A stretch of 64,000 nucleotides of DNA, from assembly GCA_036435485.1 (NCBI GenBank), contig CM071600.1:65655546-65719545 (forward strand). The letters are read 5' to 3'. This stretch comes from Saposhnikovia divaricata (Eukaryota > Streptophyta > Magnoliopsida > Apiales > Apiaceae). The translations under genes and the position numbers were made by a program. Position 1 is the first letter of the stretch; the number at the start of each line of letters is the position of its first letter. Positions 44,084 to 56,844 of the stretch are shown one piece after another. The notes beneath the pieces are model-generated. The model did no database searches, was not told the origin of the DNA, and saw only the letters and a program-made list of their open reading frames with translations.

Positions 44084-44623
44084 TGATATGGGTAAAAAAT
44101 AAACCTTAAAGACATAATTAATATTGCATAGTCAATGATGTCTGAATAACCTAGGCCCGAAGCCCAATTATGAATATTCAAACGTGGGTGATGTTTAAAA
44201 CGTGAACTGAATCGGGGACGTTCGATACAGGCCCAATCTGACAGCCCACGAATATGATCCGATATTCAAACATGACCCATGGTCTAAACATGACCCATGT
44301 TTCGAACACCTATTCCAGCATGGAAATTACTATCATGAGGAAGAATCCAGAATCTGCCGCCTTCAGGTGTCAATATTACCATCTAATTAGGAGACTTGTC
44401 CTCCAAGTCTCCAAACCCTAGCCCAACTCTCACGTTGGCAACATCTATATAAAGGGGCATACCCCCAACCTCAGAACTACTTTGGCTTGATTCTCTATCA
44501 ACACAAAGATATGTAGGCATCTTGCAAGTACCGATCGGTCTCGAAACGCAAGAACATCCATTAAAGCTCGAAGCTCACCAATCCTAGCGTTAAATACGCA
44601 CAAACCCTAGTCGCAATCTAACA
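44084..44623 (+). repeat. 3' LTR of Tat-type element
   Basis: It starts TGATATGGGTAAA after a polypurine-like tract and ends CGCAATCTAACA. A TATA box (tatataaa) lies at 44446-44453. No partner LTR is in the window, so the right edge is inferred. Confidence 0.65.
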
Positions 44624-45766
44624 ACCGCGTTAAAAAGATTTTATCCGGATAAATAGGCATTTATGGGTATTTTAGAGTAAAATACATTTTTTTTGTCTTT
44701 TGGCATGGCTTTTGGCAAGGAACATTGAATATAAATATTATATAAATATATCCAATATATTTTGAGATTAAACATTTAAGAACGACACTCTTTTAAAATA
44801 AATCTTATAGATTTTGGGTCATAAAAGCAGTGTTTGAAATTTCTCGTTTTTCGCCTTTAGCCGTTGCCTGTTTTCTTTGACAAAAACAACTTAGAATAAG
44901 AAATATCATGAGATTGATGTTTTTGTCCCAAATCACTGTCAAATAAAATATGTCGGAAAACATTTTCAAAGGTTTGACCATTTTGACTTGATTCTCCAAA
45001 ACTATTATAAATAAAACCTAGGGGAGGATTTTTAAGTGATTTAGTAAATTTCCTAAATCTACATTTAATTTACACTTAATTGTTTTAGACAAAATAACCA
45101 AAACCTACTAAAAAGATCGTATCTAACAAACTATATTGAAGTAAATAAATGTGTGGAGTTCAAGATTTTTCACACAAAAGTTTAAATAAAATGTAATTCT
45201 TATTAAATATAGATATACAACTTAAATATCTTCGATGAGTGAAAATCATATGTTTAAACTATTTGTAAACATCGAGGATTCAACTAAACTTAAACAAGAA
45301 TGTAATAGTAAATAGTATATACATATTGTCACGTGGATCTCAAATGCTCAACTATCAAAAGAAAGAAAACAAAGACAAACTATAGTTTTGATATTTTACT
45401 ACATTGAAGAAGTTCATTGTTTAGCGTTAATGGAGTGGTGAAGACAGTGGATTCTATTTATAGTGACTAGGGATTTCTACAATGACAGAATACATGTTAT
45501 AAAGGTATGAGTAAAGAGTGAAGAAAAGGATGATAGGAACTACAACTTTAAAGTCAATATATGAAGAACAATCATTGTGGTTAGTCACTTATGAACCAGA
45601 CCGTGTATTGAGTGTCAACATTAAACAGTGGTTGTTCGTCATTAACTTCAGTAGTTCAAGCTATCAAGACTGGTACAAAGGGAAAATCATTATGCAAGCA
45701 ACAAAAGTGCTAAATTCATTAACCACAAGGTTTTTACTATCAAGTGGACTGGCTATATTGAGAAAG
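44624..45766. other. AT-rich spacer, no gene recognised
   Basis: Only short frames without motifs. Confidence 0.4.
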
Positions 45767-46030
45767 AAGAATTATCACAAAGAAATGTAAAGTGATATAT
45801 TTTTAACGCTAGAACCCCGGTTAGAATTGATGTATTTTTTGCTAAGCAAAATGAGTCCAGTTCCAGACCCTCAGGAGACCGTAGCTTACACCTGGACTGA
45901 CTATGAGGAGTAAGAATTATCACAAAGAAATTCAAAGTGATATATTCGTAAAGCTGGATACCCGATTGGAATTGATTTATTTTTTGCTAAGCAAAAGGAG
46001 TCCGGTTCCGAGACCGCAGCTTAGACCATA
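45767..46030. repeat. Tandem duplication, about 138-bp unit
   Basis: gaattatcacaaagaaat, the attttttgctaagcaaaa stretch and gtccggttcc occur twice in the same order, with about 138 bp between copies. Confidence 0.75.
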
Positions 46031-47818
46031 AGGATTTCTTTATATTAATAAATATTTTATTTATTTATTAAATTACATTTATAAAAATCTAATTAATATT
46101 AGATATTTATTTTTATAATTTCTGAATTAAATTAATTATTTATTAATTAAAGATTATAAGCTGTGCGGGTTAAAAATCATTTTTATGGAACTGTCTATAA
46201 TAAGACGAAATAGGAAAAGATACAAATTAAGCCCTGATTTTTGTGATTGAATTATAAGGCCATCAGGTCATTTGTTTTGAAAATAAAAAGTGGCAAGGTC
46301 CTTTTTAATTCAATTGTCTTACCGATTGTCTTGTTGGTTTGTTTTTAAACTAACATGACAATTAAAGAATGTCTTGCCAAGTCAAAGAAAGAAATAGTTA
46401 CCAAGACAATTAATTGTCTTGCCGAATGTCTTGCCAAGTCAAAAGGATGTCTTGCCGATTGTCTTGATGAATCAGATTGTCTTGTTGATTGTCGTTCATG
46501 TACAAAGTGATTTAGAAAGAGACTGGGGATCACCTTGGCTTTTGATTAAATATCAACAGAGGCGACTCTTCACCAAAAAAACTTCACTTCTTCAACACAG
46601 ACGAAGAAATAAAAGAAGATCAAGAGCTCTGTTCATGTTCTTAATTTTTTTATAGTAAATTATTTTCTAGTTCTTATTGTTAAATTTAAAACACTAGAAA
46701 TAGTTTACTTGTACTATTGGAACTTTCTAGCGGATCAAATATCCCTAATACTATCACTCGAACTGCTTTTTAGTATTCGATCTTTTTATTACAAATATAG
46801 AAAAGTTCATGTCAAATTTTCTATAGAATTTGTAATAATTACTTTGATCTTCAAACCTTGTAATTTGTACCGTGTATTTAGACACACCCATCCAAGTTTA
46901 AAATTTGAAATATTGGTATTCGTTTTATTCCGCATCAATTTATTCTTAATTTAATATTTTAAGAAAAGATAAAATTTGATTAAGTGATATAGTTTGTATG
47001 AGGGTGATGTCCAAAATCTTTAGATTTTTATGCACTTACCAAGTTTCGTTAGTTAGTGAAAAGCCATTTTAATTTATAATACAAAATTTATTTATTTCTT
47101 CTAAATTTGCATGGAATAATAAATTATGACCTAGTGGTCATCTAATGAAGATCTCATCATCGTTAAGGATGTCGCAAGGTTTTACTTTAAACTGTGATAT
47201 TATTTAATTTTTTTCTTAATGAGTAGAATATCAAAAATAATATGTACAAATACACAACCATGATTGATCTTATGACAACTGTGATCGAAAATTGAATATT
47301 TTTCAAAAATTAAGTCAAGTCCCAAATATACCAATTCATCGCATGTTTATTGCAAAAGAGCTAGCAGCTTTGTTTTACTTTAGTTATTGACTTACTCTTA
47401 TATTTAATTATTATTCATTAAAAATATATTTTTAGTTTTATATTTTTTCTTTGTATAAATCCGAACATTGTCCAGCTCACACGGCACACATAGAGTTATC
47501 ATGTTTTTGTTTGAAAACATGTATGAATTAATGGTTTGGTTGTATTACGAAATTATCACTACAAGTAAATTTTTATTAATATTATTATTACAATTAAAAA
47601 TGTATAACTAAACTATACATTATTCATCATTAGTTTATGTTTTGATATAAATATAATATATTATAATCTGAATCAATAAATATAAAAATAAACTCATGAC
47701 TAAAAATTGTTAGCATGTCGCAATAATTGAAATAAAATATGTTTATTCACTCGAGCCACACAAAAACACATACACCCCCCCTCCACACACACTCACATAT
47801 CATGTTTATAATTTAGAA
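46031..47818. other. AT-rich spacer with TGTCTTG words
   Basis: At 46310-46500 the heptamer tgtcttg occurs about ten times with spacers such as ccgattgtcttg. Otherwise no gene or clear element. Confidence 0.45.
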
Positions 47819-47890
47819 CACGAGTGAGTGAGTGGTCTAGTGGTAAAAATATGTGTAAACTAACTTGGAGATCCAAGTTCAACTCCACTC
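47819..47890 (+). mobile_element. Short tRNA-like SINE
   Basis: A-box (tggtctagtgg) and B-box (caagttcaactcc) sit 40 bases apart, followed by a short A-rich tail (ttttaaaaaaataataa). The acceptor end does not pair, so it is not a functional tRNA gene. No clear TSD. Confidence 0.5.
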
Positions 47891-48690
47891 AACAACAATT
47901 TTAAAAAAATAATAAATACAAGGGTAAATTAGTTATTTCAAATTGAATAAAATGTCTTATAATTTAAATGTCTCATGATTTTAGATGAAATAAAATGCCT
48001 CGTGAATTAATAAATCCTTAATTAATAAACCCTTGTTGGGCTATTAATAATATAATAGATAATAGACAGATTTAAATTAAGATTATATATTATTAATTCA
48101 CTCATAATATTAGTAATGTTGATAGATTACAGACCTCCTCCCACTAGAGACATACTCAACATGCAATTTGATGGAGAGGCAAGAATGTCGTAGATTAGCT
48201 ATGAATGTTGTTTTGTAAAATAATCATTTCATCTTGTCAAAATTGTGTATGTGCTGTAATTTTAAGCCACATATGTGACAAAACTACTTCTGACACTCGC
48301 AAATCTAGAACAAGCCCGTGCCTTACACGGATAGCATGGAAAATATGAGTGAAGTTGTGATCATTGATTGTTTTTGTGGTTTAATATTTCTTGTAGATCT
48401 GAGAATAAATATATAACTTGTCACAAATTTTTATAGACTAAATTGACAAAATGGCAGACATGAATTATTCGCAAAATGAAAGAATCCATACAATTTTAAA
48501 GTAAAAAGATTATTGGTGTAATAGTGTTTTACTTGGGTAAAATTAGTTTGATAATTTAATTTATTGAGCCCTGCCCACTACAAGTCAATAATTTAGGGGA
48601 TAAATGTGATAATGAATTTTACTGTGCTACCCTTGATAAAAAGAATAAAAAGACTTTTACATTGACCCGAGTTTTTAGTAGGGTTTCAGA
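47891..48690. other. Spacer, no gene recognised
   Basis: AT-rich, with only short frames. Contains the gcccgtgccttacacgg hairpin word near 48314. Confidence 0.4.
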
Positions 48691-48696
48691 TTTCCA

Positions 48697-48716
48697 CACA
48701 CACACACACACACACA
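48697..48716. repeat. (CA)n microsatellite
   Basis: Ten CA units. A (GGA)n run of about 11 units follows at 48776-48807 and would encode a poly-Glu tract in the remnant gene. Confidence 0.85.
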
Positions 48717-48740
48717 GCTCAAAATACAGCTGTTGAGTGG

Positions 48741-50935
48741 ATGAGTTTTGATGATGTACCGCAAACTAAAGAGGGGGAGGAGGAGGAGGAGGAGGAGGAG
48801 GAGGAGGGTGATAGATATAGGGTGAATTGTTTCATTAATGTGTTGAAACCTCCAGTGAACTTCTGTTAAACTAATGGCGATGACGATACTACTGTTGTAG
48901 TGAGGGCACTTTTGCCTGAACTTGTCCCATTTATTGAGGTAATTCAACCTAATATCCACAAATTACTAGTAATTGTTTACGCACATTTATTCAGTTCATT
49001 GTTTGTACAACAACTAGCCCTTGCATAGTTTGTGATTATTTTAGTCTTGTGTCTAGTAGCTATATGTTTTTGGTAATATTTTATGAATTTTTATAAATAT
49101 ATGTTAATATCCTCTTTTTAAAAATATTTTCTTGTGAAATTGTTTGTCACGTCACGATATTCAAATGCTACAATTAAGTTTGTGTAACCAATATACTAAT
49201 GTCCCAGTAAGTCTGGGGTTATATTTTTAATTATTAAGTCAATAAACATTTACGACAACAATTTAGGAGATGCGACGGGGGACAGATCTTTAGCACACAC
49301 ACGACATTGTTTCAATTGTTTCTGACTTCTGCCATTTACAGTTTTCGCGTATAAAGATTTTTCAAACTATATCAGTTACTTGCCTACGGCTTATACTTTA
49401 ATATGTTGACCATATGTAGCATGTACCAACTGACATTCGTACTTTTCAAAAAGCTTTTATCATATCAACCGAAAAGAAAAAAGAAAATTTGGTTGGATCT
49501 TGTTTTTGTTAAAATTAGAATTTGAGTATATTGGAGGACACCAGTAGTGTCCTCCATTGTATGTGTTGTTGAGCCGATTCATCCGGTAAAAGTATTCTTT
49601 AAGGGAAAGTTGAAAGATTTTCAAAAAACTTCAGGTAGTTCATCGAATAATAATGAAGAGTAGTGAAAATTCATCCATGAATGATTTCATACAACTTTTC
49701 GGTAATAAAGTTTTTTCTTTATCAATTAATAACAATTTTAATTTTTGCATGTGATTTAATGTCTTATTTCTTATATGTAGTGGAATTATATATGGCCTGA
49801 TTGTCTTTCATTCGGATTAAAATACATGTAGTAATCTGGGTTGTTCCATGTATGTCACTGAGAACGGAGAAGGCATAATATTTTTTGTTGGTGGGAAAAG
49901 TTTTCAAAGTTGGAGCTCAAAAAGATTTAAATGATTTGCTCTTCATTATGGAAGATGTTGTTACATTAAACAACCCATGGCCCAGAATTGAAGGTCAAGA
50001 TTGGTTCCAAGAATTTAAAGAATTTTCCAAACTGCTAAATAAATTGTTGCATTTTTTTCAGACTAGAGATAACAAAATGTAAGTACATAATTTTCTCATA
50101 TTTAACATTTCTTATCAAAATTAGAAAAAATAATTGAAAACAAACTGCACTAATATAAAATTATTCTAATAACATTTGGAAAATATTTGATTATGTTTTT
50201 ACCTTTCACGCAAGAAACATCATAAAATTCGAATATCGTGGTTGATCGATCATCCATGCTTCTGGCCATTTGAACATGAGTACAATTTTGTTAGAGGACT
50301 CTAAATGATCTTTTAGACAGGGTTAATTGATTAAAGCAGTTTTTTTCTCACTTCATTTCAAACTACATTCCAAACCTCGATGAACCATTAATTCCTTTTC
50401 CTGTATTGGGGCAACCAATCAAATATCCATTTAATGATCACAGAGCAAATACTCATGTCCATAATGTAAATCTTCTTTGCAGTTTTGTGAGGAGACAAGT
50501 CCCCGATAATTACCCTATTCGACCTTTTAACTTCAGAAAATACTTGATTTATGACCTCTTTTATCATTTTGGAATAACTGATGAAGGCATGAAGAGAACT
50601 CACCCCCTCTTCTTTTTCAGCCACTGGGTCGCTCACAGTGAGAAAAGGGGTGTCAATTTACTGCAAAGAACATATAAGCAAAAAACATATGATGAGGCAG
50701 TGATGCACGCACATTGGAGGAAGATACGTTCATCTACTGTATCGGATAATTATGGTGATCTGGGAACAAAAATTACTTATCATTTGATAGACACATTCTA
50801 TAACCAAAATGTCGATACTTCTGGATTTAAACTTGAGGTTTATGTAGTACCTGACTACTTACTTTTTTGATGCTCAGAATCCGGATGAAGCTCCTCCAGA
50901 TTTAAATGTGAAGGTTAGTATTAATTTATTTAGGT
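48741..50935 (+). pseudogene. Unrecognised multi-exon gene remnant
   Basis: Several exon-like pieces lie in order on the + strand. 48741-48938 starts MSFDDVPQTKEG, then a Glu run, and ends VVVRALLPELVPFIE before gtaatt; a TAA breaks it after PPVNFC. 49885-50080 includes MEDVVTLNNPWPRIEG and WFQEFKEFSKLLNKLLHFF before gtaagt. About 50217-50297 has SWLIDHPCFWPFEHEYNFVR. About 50340-50920 follows an acceptor-like cag and holds a 150-plus-residue open stretch (KYLIYDLFYHFGITDEGMKR, HPLFFFSHWVAHSEKRGVNL). A one-base shift in a T run near 50869 separates this from DAQNPDEAPPDLNVK and a gttagt donor. I do not recognise the family. The nonsense codon and frameshift suggest a recent pseudogene. Confidence 0.5.
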
Positions 50936-52557
50936 TTAATTATTAAGTTCCTGATGTACTTATAGAAAATTATTAAATAAGCTCCACACGTTAATATTTA
51001 AACTTCATTATCATATTTATATTACTTAAATATTCATCATCTTAATAATCATCATGCTTCATCATATTCTAGGTATTTATGTAATATCATTTGAAAATAG
51101 AGCTTAAATAACATTACGTGTAGCTTATTTAACAATCTGTCATCTATCTATCTAATATATATATGTGTGTGTGTGTGTGTGTGTCTGGTGGTGAATGAAG
51201 AATATTTGATATTTTGATTACTAAGATATTTAAATCATTTTCTTCGTTTTACATTTACAAATTTATATTATATATGTTATAGTATAGTATAAATTAGTGA
51301 TATAGGATATGCATTCAATTTTTATATTTCGAAATCATTCGATTAAATAAAATAATAGTAATAATTAGTATTTGCAATATATAGATAATTATAATAATTT
51401 TTATTAAATATTTAATTTTTTTTATTAAATTTAAATGCACGTTTATTTAACAATGGTTAATGAACACTAATAATCTAAACACTTAAATGCGTGTCTTTGC
51501 ATTTGTACCATTGTATTTCGACATATTTCGGATTCAAAATCAAAACACAACTTGATGTTGGAAAAGTACTCGAATTTTCATCATTTTTCATATATGATAT
51601 TGGCCTTAATCGATCGGAAGTGCATCGTCATTTGCAGAATTTTATAAGTTTGTTTGTGGGATAAGCGAGATCGTCGTCCCAAGAGGTAACATTCCAGATC
51701 AACAATGATTCGTGTATTTGACGCTTTTATAAAAGCAAGTTAATAAAATGCATATCAAAATTGTTAGCTTAGAATATGGTGAATTTTTAGGCAAGAACTT
51801 GACCAGATTTTAAAACATAGCATTTTGAATTTAACCAAAGTTGTTGCAATTATGCTTAACCGACCAACTTAATGATCAGATTTTACTCTTTTAGAAAAAA
51901 ATTGAATTAATATCACAGTTTAAGTAATAACGCATGCCAGTTTTAATAGTGATAGTTTTTTAAAGAGGTCACTTTTAAATCTTGATTTAATATTTTATAT
52001 AAATTTAGAAAAAAAATTAAATTGTTATCATTAATTAAAATTATTCACCGATCAATGCAACTTGAAAAATGCACAGAAATTCAATAATTTCAAAATTCAC
52101 ATTTATAAAAAATATATAGATTTTAGATTGCATACAACGTTATTGATTGAATACATGAAACTCGATCACGATCAAAATAATGCTCATACGACATTAGTAT
52201 AAATAATTATGCCCGATGCTAGATAATAGTCCGTGCCTCGCACCAATTATAAAATATGTGAAATTTATATAAAAAATTAATAATCCCTGATTCTCCGTGA
52301 AATCCCCGTTTCCCATGTGGGACGAGGAGCAAAATAATCTCTATTTAAGGATCGAGATAAGTTTGGTAATTGGATTCAAATGGGATTAGGGGGCGAGGAC
52401 ATCACTTCCCGGCTCCGAAGTGACCCGATATTCATTCCTAACTACACTATTTGTACTCATTTAGTAAATACAGATTACATGCCATAAATAAAAATATTTA
52501 TCACCCGCTCTAAGAGTTAAATTACCAACGTTGCACAAGTTAATAACGTCTTATGTA
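50936..52557. other. AT-rich spacer
   Basis: A (GT)n run lies at 51165-51184. No gene or complete element was recognised. Confidence 0.4.
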
Positions 52558-52562
52558 CAAAT

Positions 52563-53349
52563 TGTTAGGAATTATGTTGTTCTTGATGATATTACAAAAC
52601 ACCTAAAACATATTTTGTATAATTATGTTTGTAACTCATCAACGGATGGCATGCTTACCAGCATCCGTTGAAGAGGAAACTTATCAATGGCTAAGTATTG
52701 AACATGCACTGTAAGTCTCAATGGATAAGTTATTAGTTGATGACATAGTTGATAGTTTTCTAAGTCATGTTGACTATCAACGGATATGCAGAATAGGTTA
52801 GCTAATTGTAAATAAGATGTTCTTTGTAATTCTGCATAAGTGAAATGGTATTTCAACGGATAAAGAAACTATACCAACAGATGTGACTCATCAACGGATA
52901 GCAATTAATTCCTCAATGGATACCAGCTTCAACGGATAATCACTTCAACTAATAATGTCTTGATCTTAACAGTTGATAGTGACTTGACATGCCGACAGAT
53001 CACATGGGTTGATGGACTTTCAAAGTGCATGGTAGCCAGTACTGGAAACAAAGAAGAAGAAAAAGAAACATTCCATTTCTATACAAGCAAGTTGGATGTA
53101 AATCTCAAGGAAAATTCTGTCAAAGACAAACAGCTTACTTGACTCACATGAAGACAAGGAGTGATGTAACATGCCTGCTAGACTTTGATTATTGTAATAT
53201 CTTGTTTCTAGTAGGTGAAACTTTGGGAATATATAACCCAAGTGTAGCTTTGCTTTTAATTTAAGAAAATATTGTGGATTGTAACTTAGAACTCTTAGGT
53301 TTTCTCATTCTAAAAAGCTTTGTAAAACAACAGCTGTGAAACTCTTTCA
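52563..53349 (+). mobile_element. Solo LTR
   Basis: It starts TGTTAGGAATTATG and ends CTCTTTCA, with a perfect 5-bp duplication CAAAT at 52558-52562 and 53350-53354. No internal retroelement sequence is present, so recombination between two LTRs has removed it. The word caacggat and its variants occur about nine times in both orientations. Confidence 0.85.
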
Positions 53350-53354
53350 CAAAT

Positions 53355-54329
53355 TATTTCTTATATATATATATAGTGAGACAGTCTTTTGGGAAGATTG
53401 TGAGATAGTCTTTCACTTATAGGTTTTGGTTATTTGACAAGTACGAAAGAGAAAAATTAAATTAGATATAGGAAGTTTACTACGTCATCTAGTAAATCCT
53501 CCCTTAGGATTATTCGAAGTGACATGAACAAATAACGAGTCAATTTGACAAATCGTTTTCTTGTACCAATCACTAATTTAGACAAAGGAATGTCAATTTA
53601 ATGATATTTTCTAGTCTAGATAATTTGTGATACATTTAAAGGCAAAGTCAAGTCGACACAAATATCAAAATATTTCGAACATTGATTTACGAACCAAAAA
53701 TGCTATATATTCGATATATTTTCAAAGATATATTTTCAAGTTTGCCTTACTTATTGATTTTTGCATGACTTTTTTCCGGGACCCCTAAAATCGATACGTA
53801 ATTGATTTTTCGGTCGCTTTAAAGTCATAGATGGTCATCTAATTTCAAGGTGAAATTTTGACCATAATCTTCTGGGAATATTTTTAGGGGATTCCCATAG
53901 TTTCATAATTTTTGAGAGATTTTTCAATTTATTTCATTAAAATGTGTATGTCACGTAGTTTCGTGTTTATCGACTTTTAGTGTACCAATATAAGCTTCCA
54001 ATATTTTATTCCTTTCATTTTTCACATGTTGATTTGATGGAGCATGCTTAGGAAAGTGCCAAGAAGTTACTTTATGCTTTTTCTATTTTATTGATTTCTT
54101 GCCACTTGTCTTATGCCTATTGGTCCTTATATCCCTAAATTTGCCTAAAAATGGCCCACCACCCCCACACATTTTTCTTGAGAATTTTGTATCCTAGAAG
54201 TGCTGCTGATTTCTCTCTAGAAACACAGCCTTTAAGAGTACCAAAATCCAAAGATTTGGATAACAAAGCATTGTTGCTCCATTTTTCAACATCTTTTAAA
54301 GCTTTGTTGTTAGTCCATTTCTTGCCCAC
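53355..54329. other. AT-rich spacer
   Basis: No gene recognised. Two opposite-strand frames of about 60 codons near 54135-54333 have no motif. Confidence 0.4.
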
Positions 54330-54850
54330 TTAATCACCATTCGGCCATCACTCTTGGGGTAGTTCTTGAGCTCGATTTTAATAGTCCCCAAAGTGTTCTT
54401 AAGTGAGGTTTAAGTCACCATTATATCCTACTTGAATATCATTCAATTGGTGCTCATTTAGGCCTTGTTTTGGTGGTGTTATTGGTCATCTTTCTTGCAC
54501 TTCTACACACCATTCGGCCATCACCTTCAAGGCAGCCTCTTGCATGATTTCTTGCAGCCTTGTAAGTGTTCTTAATTGAGTATTTGAGTCACCTTTGGTC
54601 CTTCCTTGGATACATCTATTTTGGTGCTCAAATCCGGCCATTTTGGTAGTGTTTTTGGACCTCTTATTTGCCCATCTTAACATCTTTCGGCCAAGCTTCT
54701 TTAGACACCTTTCTTGCTCATTTTTAACAGCCTTTAAGTGCTCTTGTTTGTGTCTTTGAGTCACCAAAGTAACCTCCTTGAATACCTTTCTTTTGGTGCT
54801 CCTTTGGCTTAAGTTTTCTTGCACTTTGTCACCAAAATATACACTTGTTC
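54330..54850. repeat. Diverged tandem repeat, about 172-bp unit
   Basis: Landmarks recur at regular spacing: attcggccatcac at 54342 and 54513 with tttcggcca at 54688; aagtcacc or gagtcacc at 54410, 54582 and 54758; ggtgctc at 54453, 54623 and 54797. About three units. The minus frame through it (54486-54881) is a repeat artefact. Confidence 0.75.
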
Positions 54851-55210
54851 TTGAATATATTCGTGTAGTGTATAGTGACAATTTGTAAGAGTTTTTGAAG
54901 AGCTTCTTGAAGTGTTTCTTGGCTCTTCTTTAAGTCCTTGACAATCTTTTGGTGAATATTTGGTTGAAAGTCAAAGAACTATCTTTTGATTTGTACTTAA
55001 TGTTACATAAACTAGTTTATACCTTAAGTGGTTTAAACTTGTTACACTTTAAATCAAAATAAAGCTTATTATCTTGGTTTATACAAGTCCTTTGAACTTT
55101 AACTTGAGCTCAAATCTTTAAGGGCTAAACCAAGGCATCTTGAACTTGTTTCTTAACCGAAACTAAGTTTAAATAATTCGGCAACTACTTGAATTAATTT
55201 TTGACCAAAT

Positions 55211-55246
<36 letters not shown>

Positions 55247-56077
55247 TTTCTTGTCATTAAAATTATTGTACGTGTGTGTTTAGTTTAACGCATAATAGCA
55301 TGGCAAAAGCCAAATATATAGTGTGTGTTGCATTCACGATTTACTTGCTTGCACGTTTAATTTATTGTCTTGCATACCGCTTATGTGACAAGTCCATTCG
55401 TGTGACTTATCCCTTGCCGTTATTTACTAATTTCCGCACTACGCAAATCGCTAACGTGTAATAGTGTTTTTCTTAACGGTCCTCACACTTGCGAGTTGAT
55501 ACTATTTTAACCCATAATAGTGTGGCTTGTACCAAATTATAGTAGTAGTATATTTTGGGCTTACGCCTAAATATATAATATTCGGCCATTTTGTTGTTAA
55601 TCTCGGCCATATAATATTTCATATGGATGTTTAACACTTACCTTGAGTTAGTAGCTTGTTTAATTAACTACGGAATATTTTTAACTCGTTTTTATTTGTG
55701 TTATTTAACATAAGTAAAGTGTATATTTAATTTAATATATATTATGCACAAACCGAATATTTATATAAATTAATATACTTGGCTCTTATTTATATTAACG
55801 GAGTTTAACTCGTTAATATTTATATTTTCTTTTTTGATCTAGTTTTTATACTAGTTCATTTTTAATCGTCAAATTTATAAGGGATTTTAAGTCGTAGTGC
55901 TTGTATTATATCCTTTGATGAGAGGTGAAGTGAAGTGAGGTGATTATCGCTCTAAGACCCAAGTCTTAGACACGTTGACGGGGAGTTGGGTGTCTTTGTA
56001 CCGTAAAGAGGAGAAAAGATCTAAGATCTAAGACCCAAGACCGTTAAAAGGTGTAGATACGAAGTCTACGCAAATGT
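54851..56077. other. AT-rich spacer with (TA)n run
   Basis: A (TA)n run lies at 55213-55241. No gene recognised; it may belong to a decayed retroelement together with the flanking tandem repeats. Confidence 0.4.
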
Positions 56078-56380
56078 TTTGACTTACATAGTTGTGAGTA
56101 AGTAATGAAAAGTTACGTTCCAAGATAAACTTGTAAGTGGTTTTTATTACGTGGTTGTGAGGAGGTAGTGGAGAAGCTACGTTCCAAGATAAACTTGTAA
56201 GGTCTTATGTGGTTGTGAGGAAGTAACTGGAAGTTACGTTCCAAGATAAACTCGTAAGGGGTTTACTTACATAGCATTTGAGGAGGTAACGGGGACTTAC
56301 GCTCCAAGATAATCTTGTAAGGGGTAGCTATAGTATTTTGAGGAGGTAACGGGTAGTTAGGCTTTAAGATAAATACATAG
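56078..56380. repeat. Tandem repeat, 50-68-bp units
   Basis: About five units containing gttgtgaggaggtaacgg, acgttccaagataaacttgt and aaggggtt, with variable spacer length. Confidence 0.82.
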
Positions 56381-56591
56381 TGGTTGTAAAGGCTTCTCCG
56401 CCTACTATAAGGAGTGTTTATACTTATAGTGGAAAAAATCTCGAGTTCGGGAGGAGCTCGGGGACTGGAGTAGGGGTGTTCGAATCTGTTAGGGGATTGC
56501 GGGCATCGCGAACCAGGATAAATCGATCGTGTCAAACTCTTTAACTTTCTTGCTTTTATATTCTGCACTTTATATTACTTGTTTATAAGTA

Positions 56592-56842
56592 CTCCCTCCG
56601 TCTCACCCATTTGTTTACACTTCAGAGAGAGTGTCTAACACGCATTTTATGGTGCATACAAAATATAGTTCTGTAACTTATTTTTATAATTTTATGTTTT
56701 TGAATAAAAATTGAATGTTTAAATTTTTGTTTAGAAAAAGTAAACTTTAAAAATAAGTTATAGAACTATACTTTATATGCACTTTGAAATACGTGTCGGA
56801 CACTCTTTCATAAATGTAAACAAATGGCCGGGACTGAGGGAG
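56592..56842. mobile_element. Stowaway MITE
   Basis: The left end CTCCCTCCGTCTCACCC and the right end read backwards CTCCCTCAGTCCCGGCC, flanked by TA at 56590-56591 and 56843-56844. 251 bp. The two halves are nearly inverted throughout (tagttctgtaacttattttt against aaaaataagttatagaacta), so it can fold into a long hairpin. Confidence 0.92.
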
Positions 56843-56844
56843 TA

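Larger units (their letters stand above)
38750..44623 (+). mobile_element. Decayed Tat-type Ty3/gypsy element
   Basis: 5'-truncated. Protease and RNase H fragments, tandem-repeat blocks, a polypurine-like run (gaaagttaggggcaaa) and a 3' LTR are in order. Reverse transcriptase and integrase are missing. Stops and frameshifts are frequent. A CACTA element interrupts it at 39444-40356. Confidence 0.75.

Noticed and set aside
45518..45790. 90-codon frame
   Set aside because: Overlaps a tandem duplication and has no recognisable motif.
47819..47890. Possible tRNA gene
   Set aside because: A- and B-box-like words exist but no cloverleaf with a paired acceptor stem; better explained as a SINE.
54486..54881. 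131-codon minus-strand frame
   Set aside because: Spans the 172-bp tandem repeat units; no recognised motif.
54330..56380. CRISPR-like repeat array
   Set aside because: Units are long and diverged without uniform spacers, and the DNA is plant nuclear.
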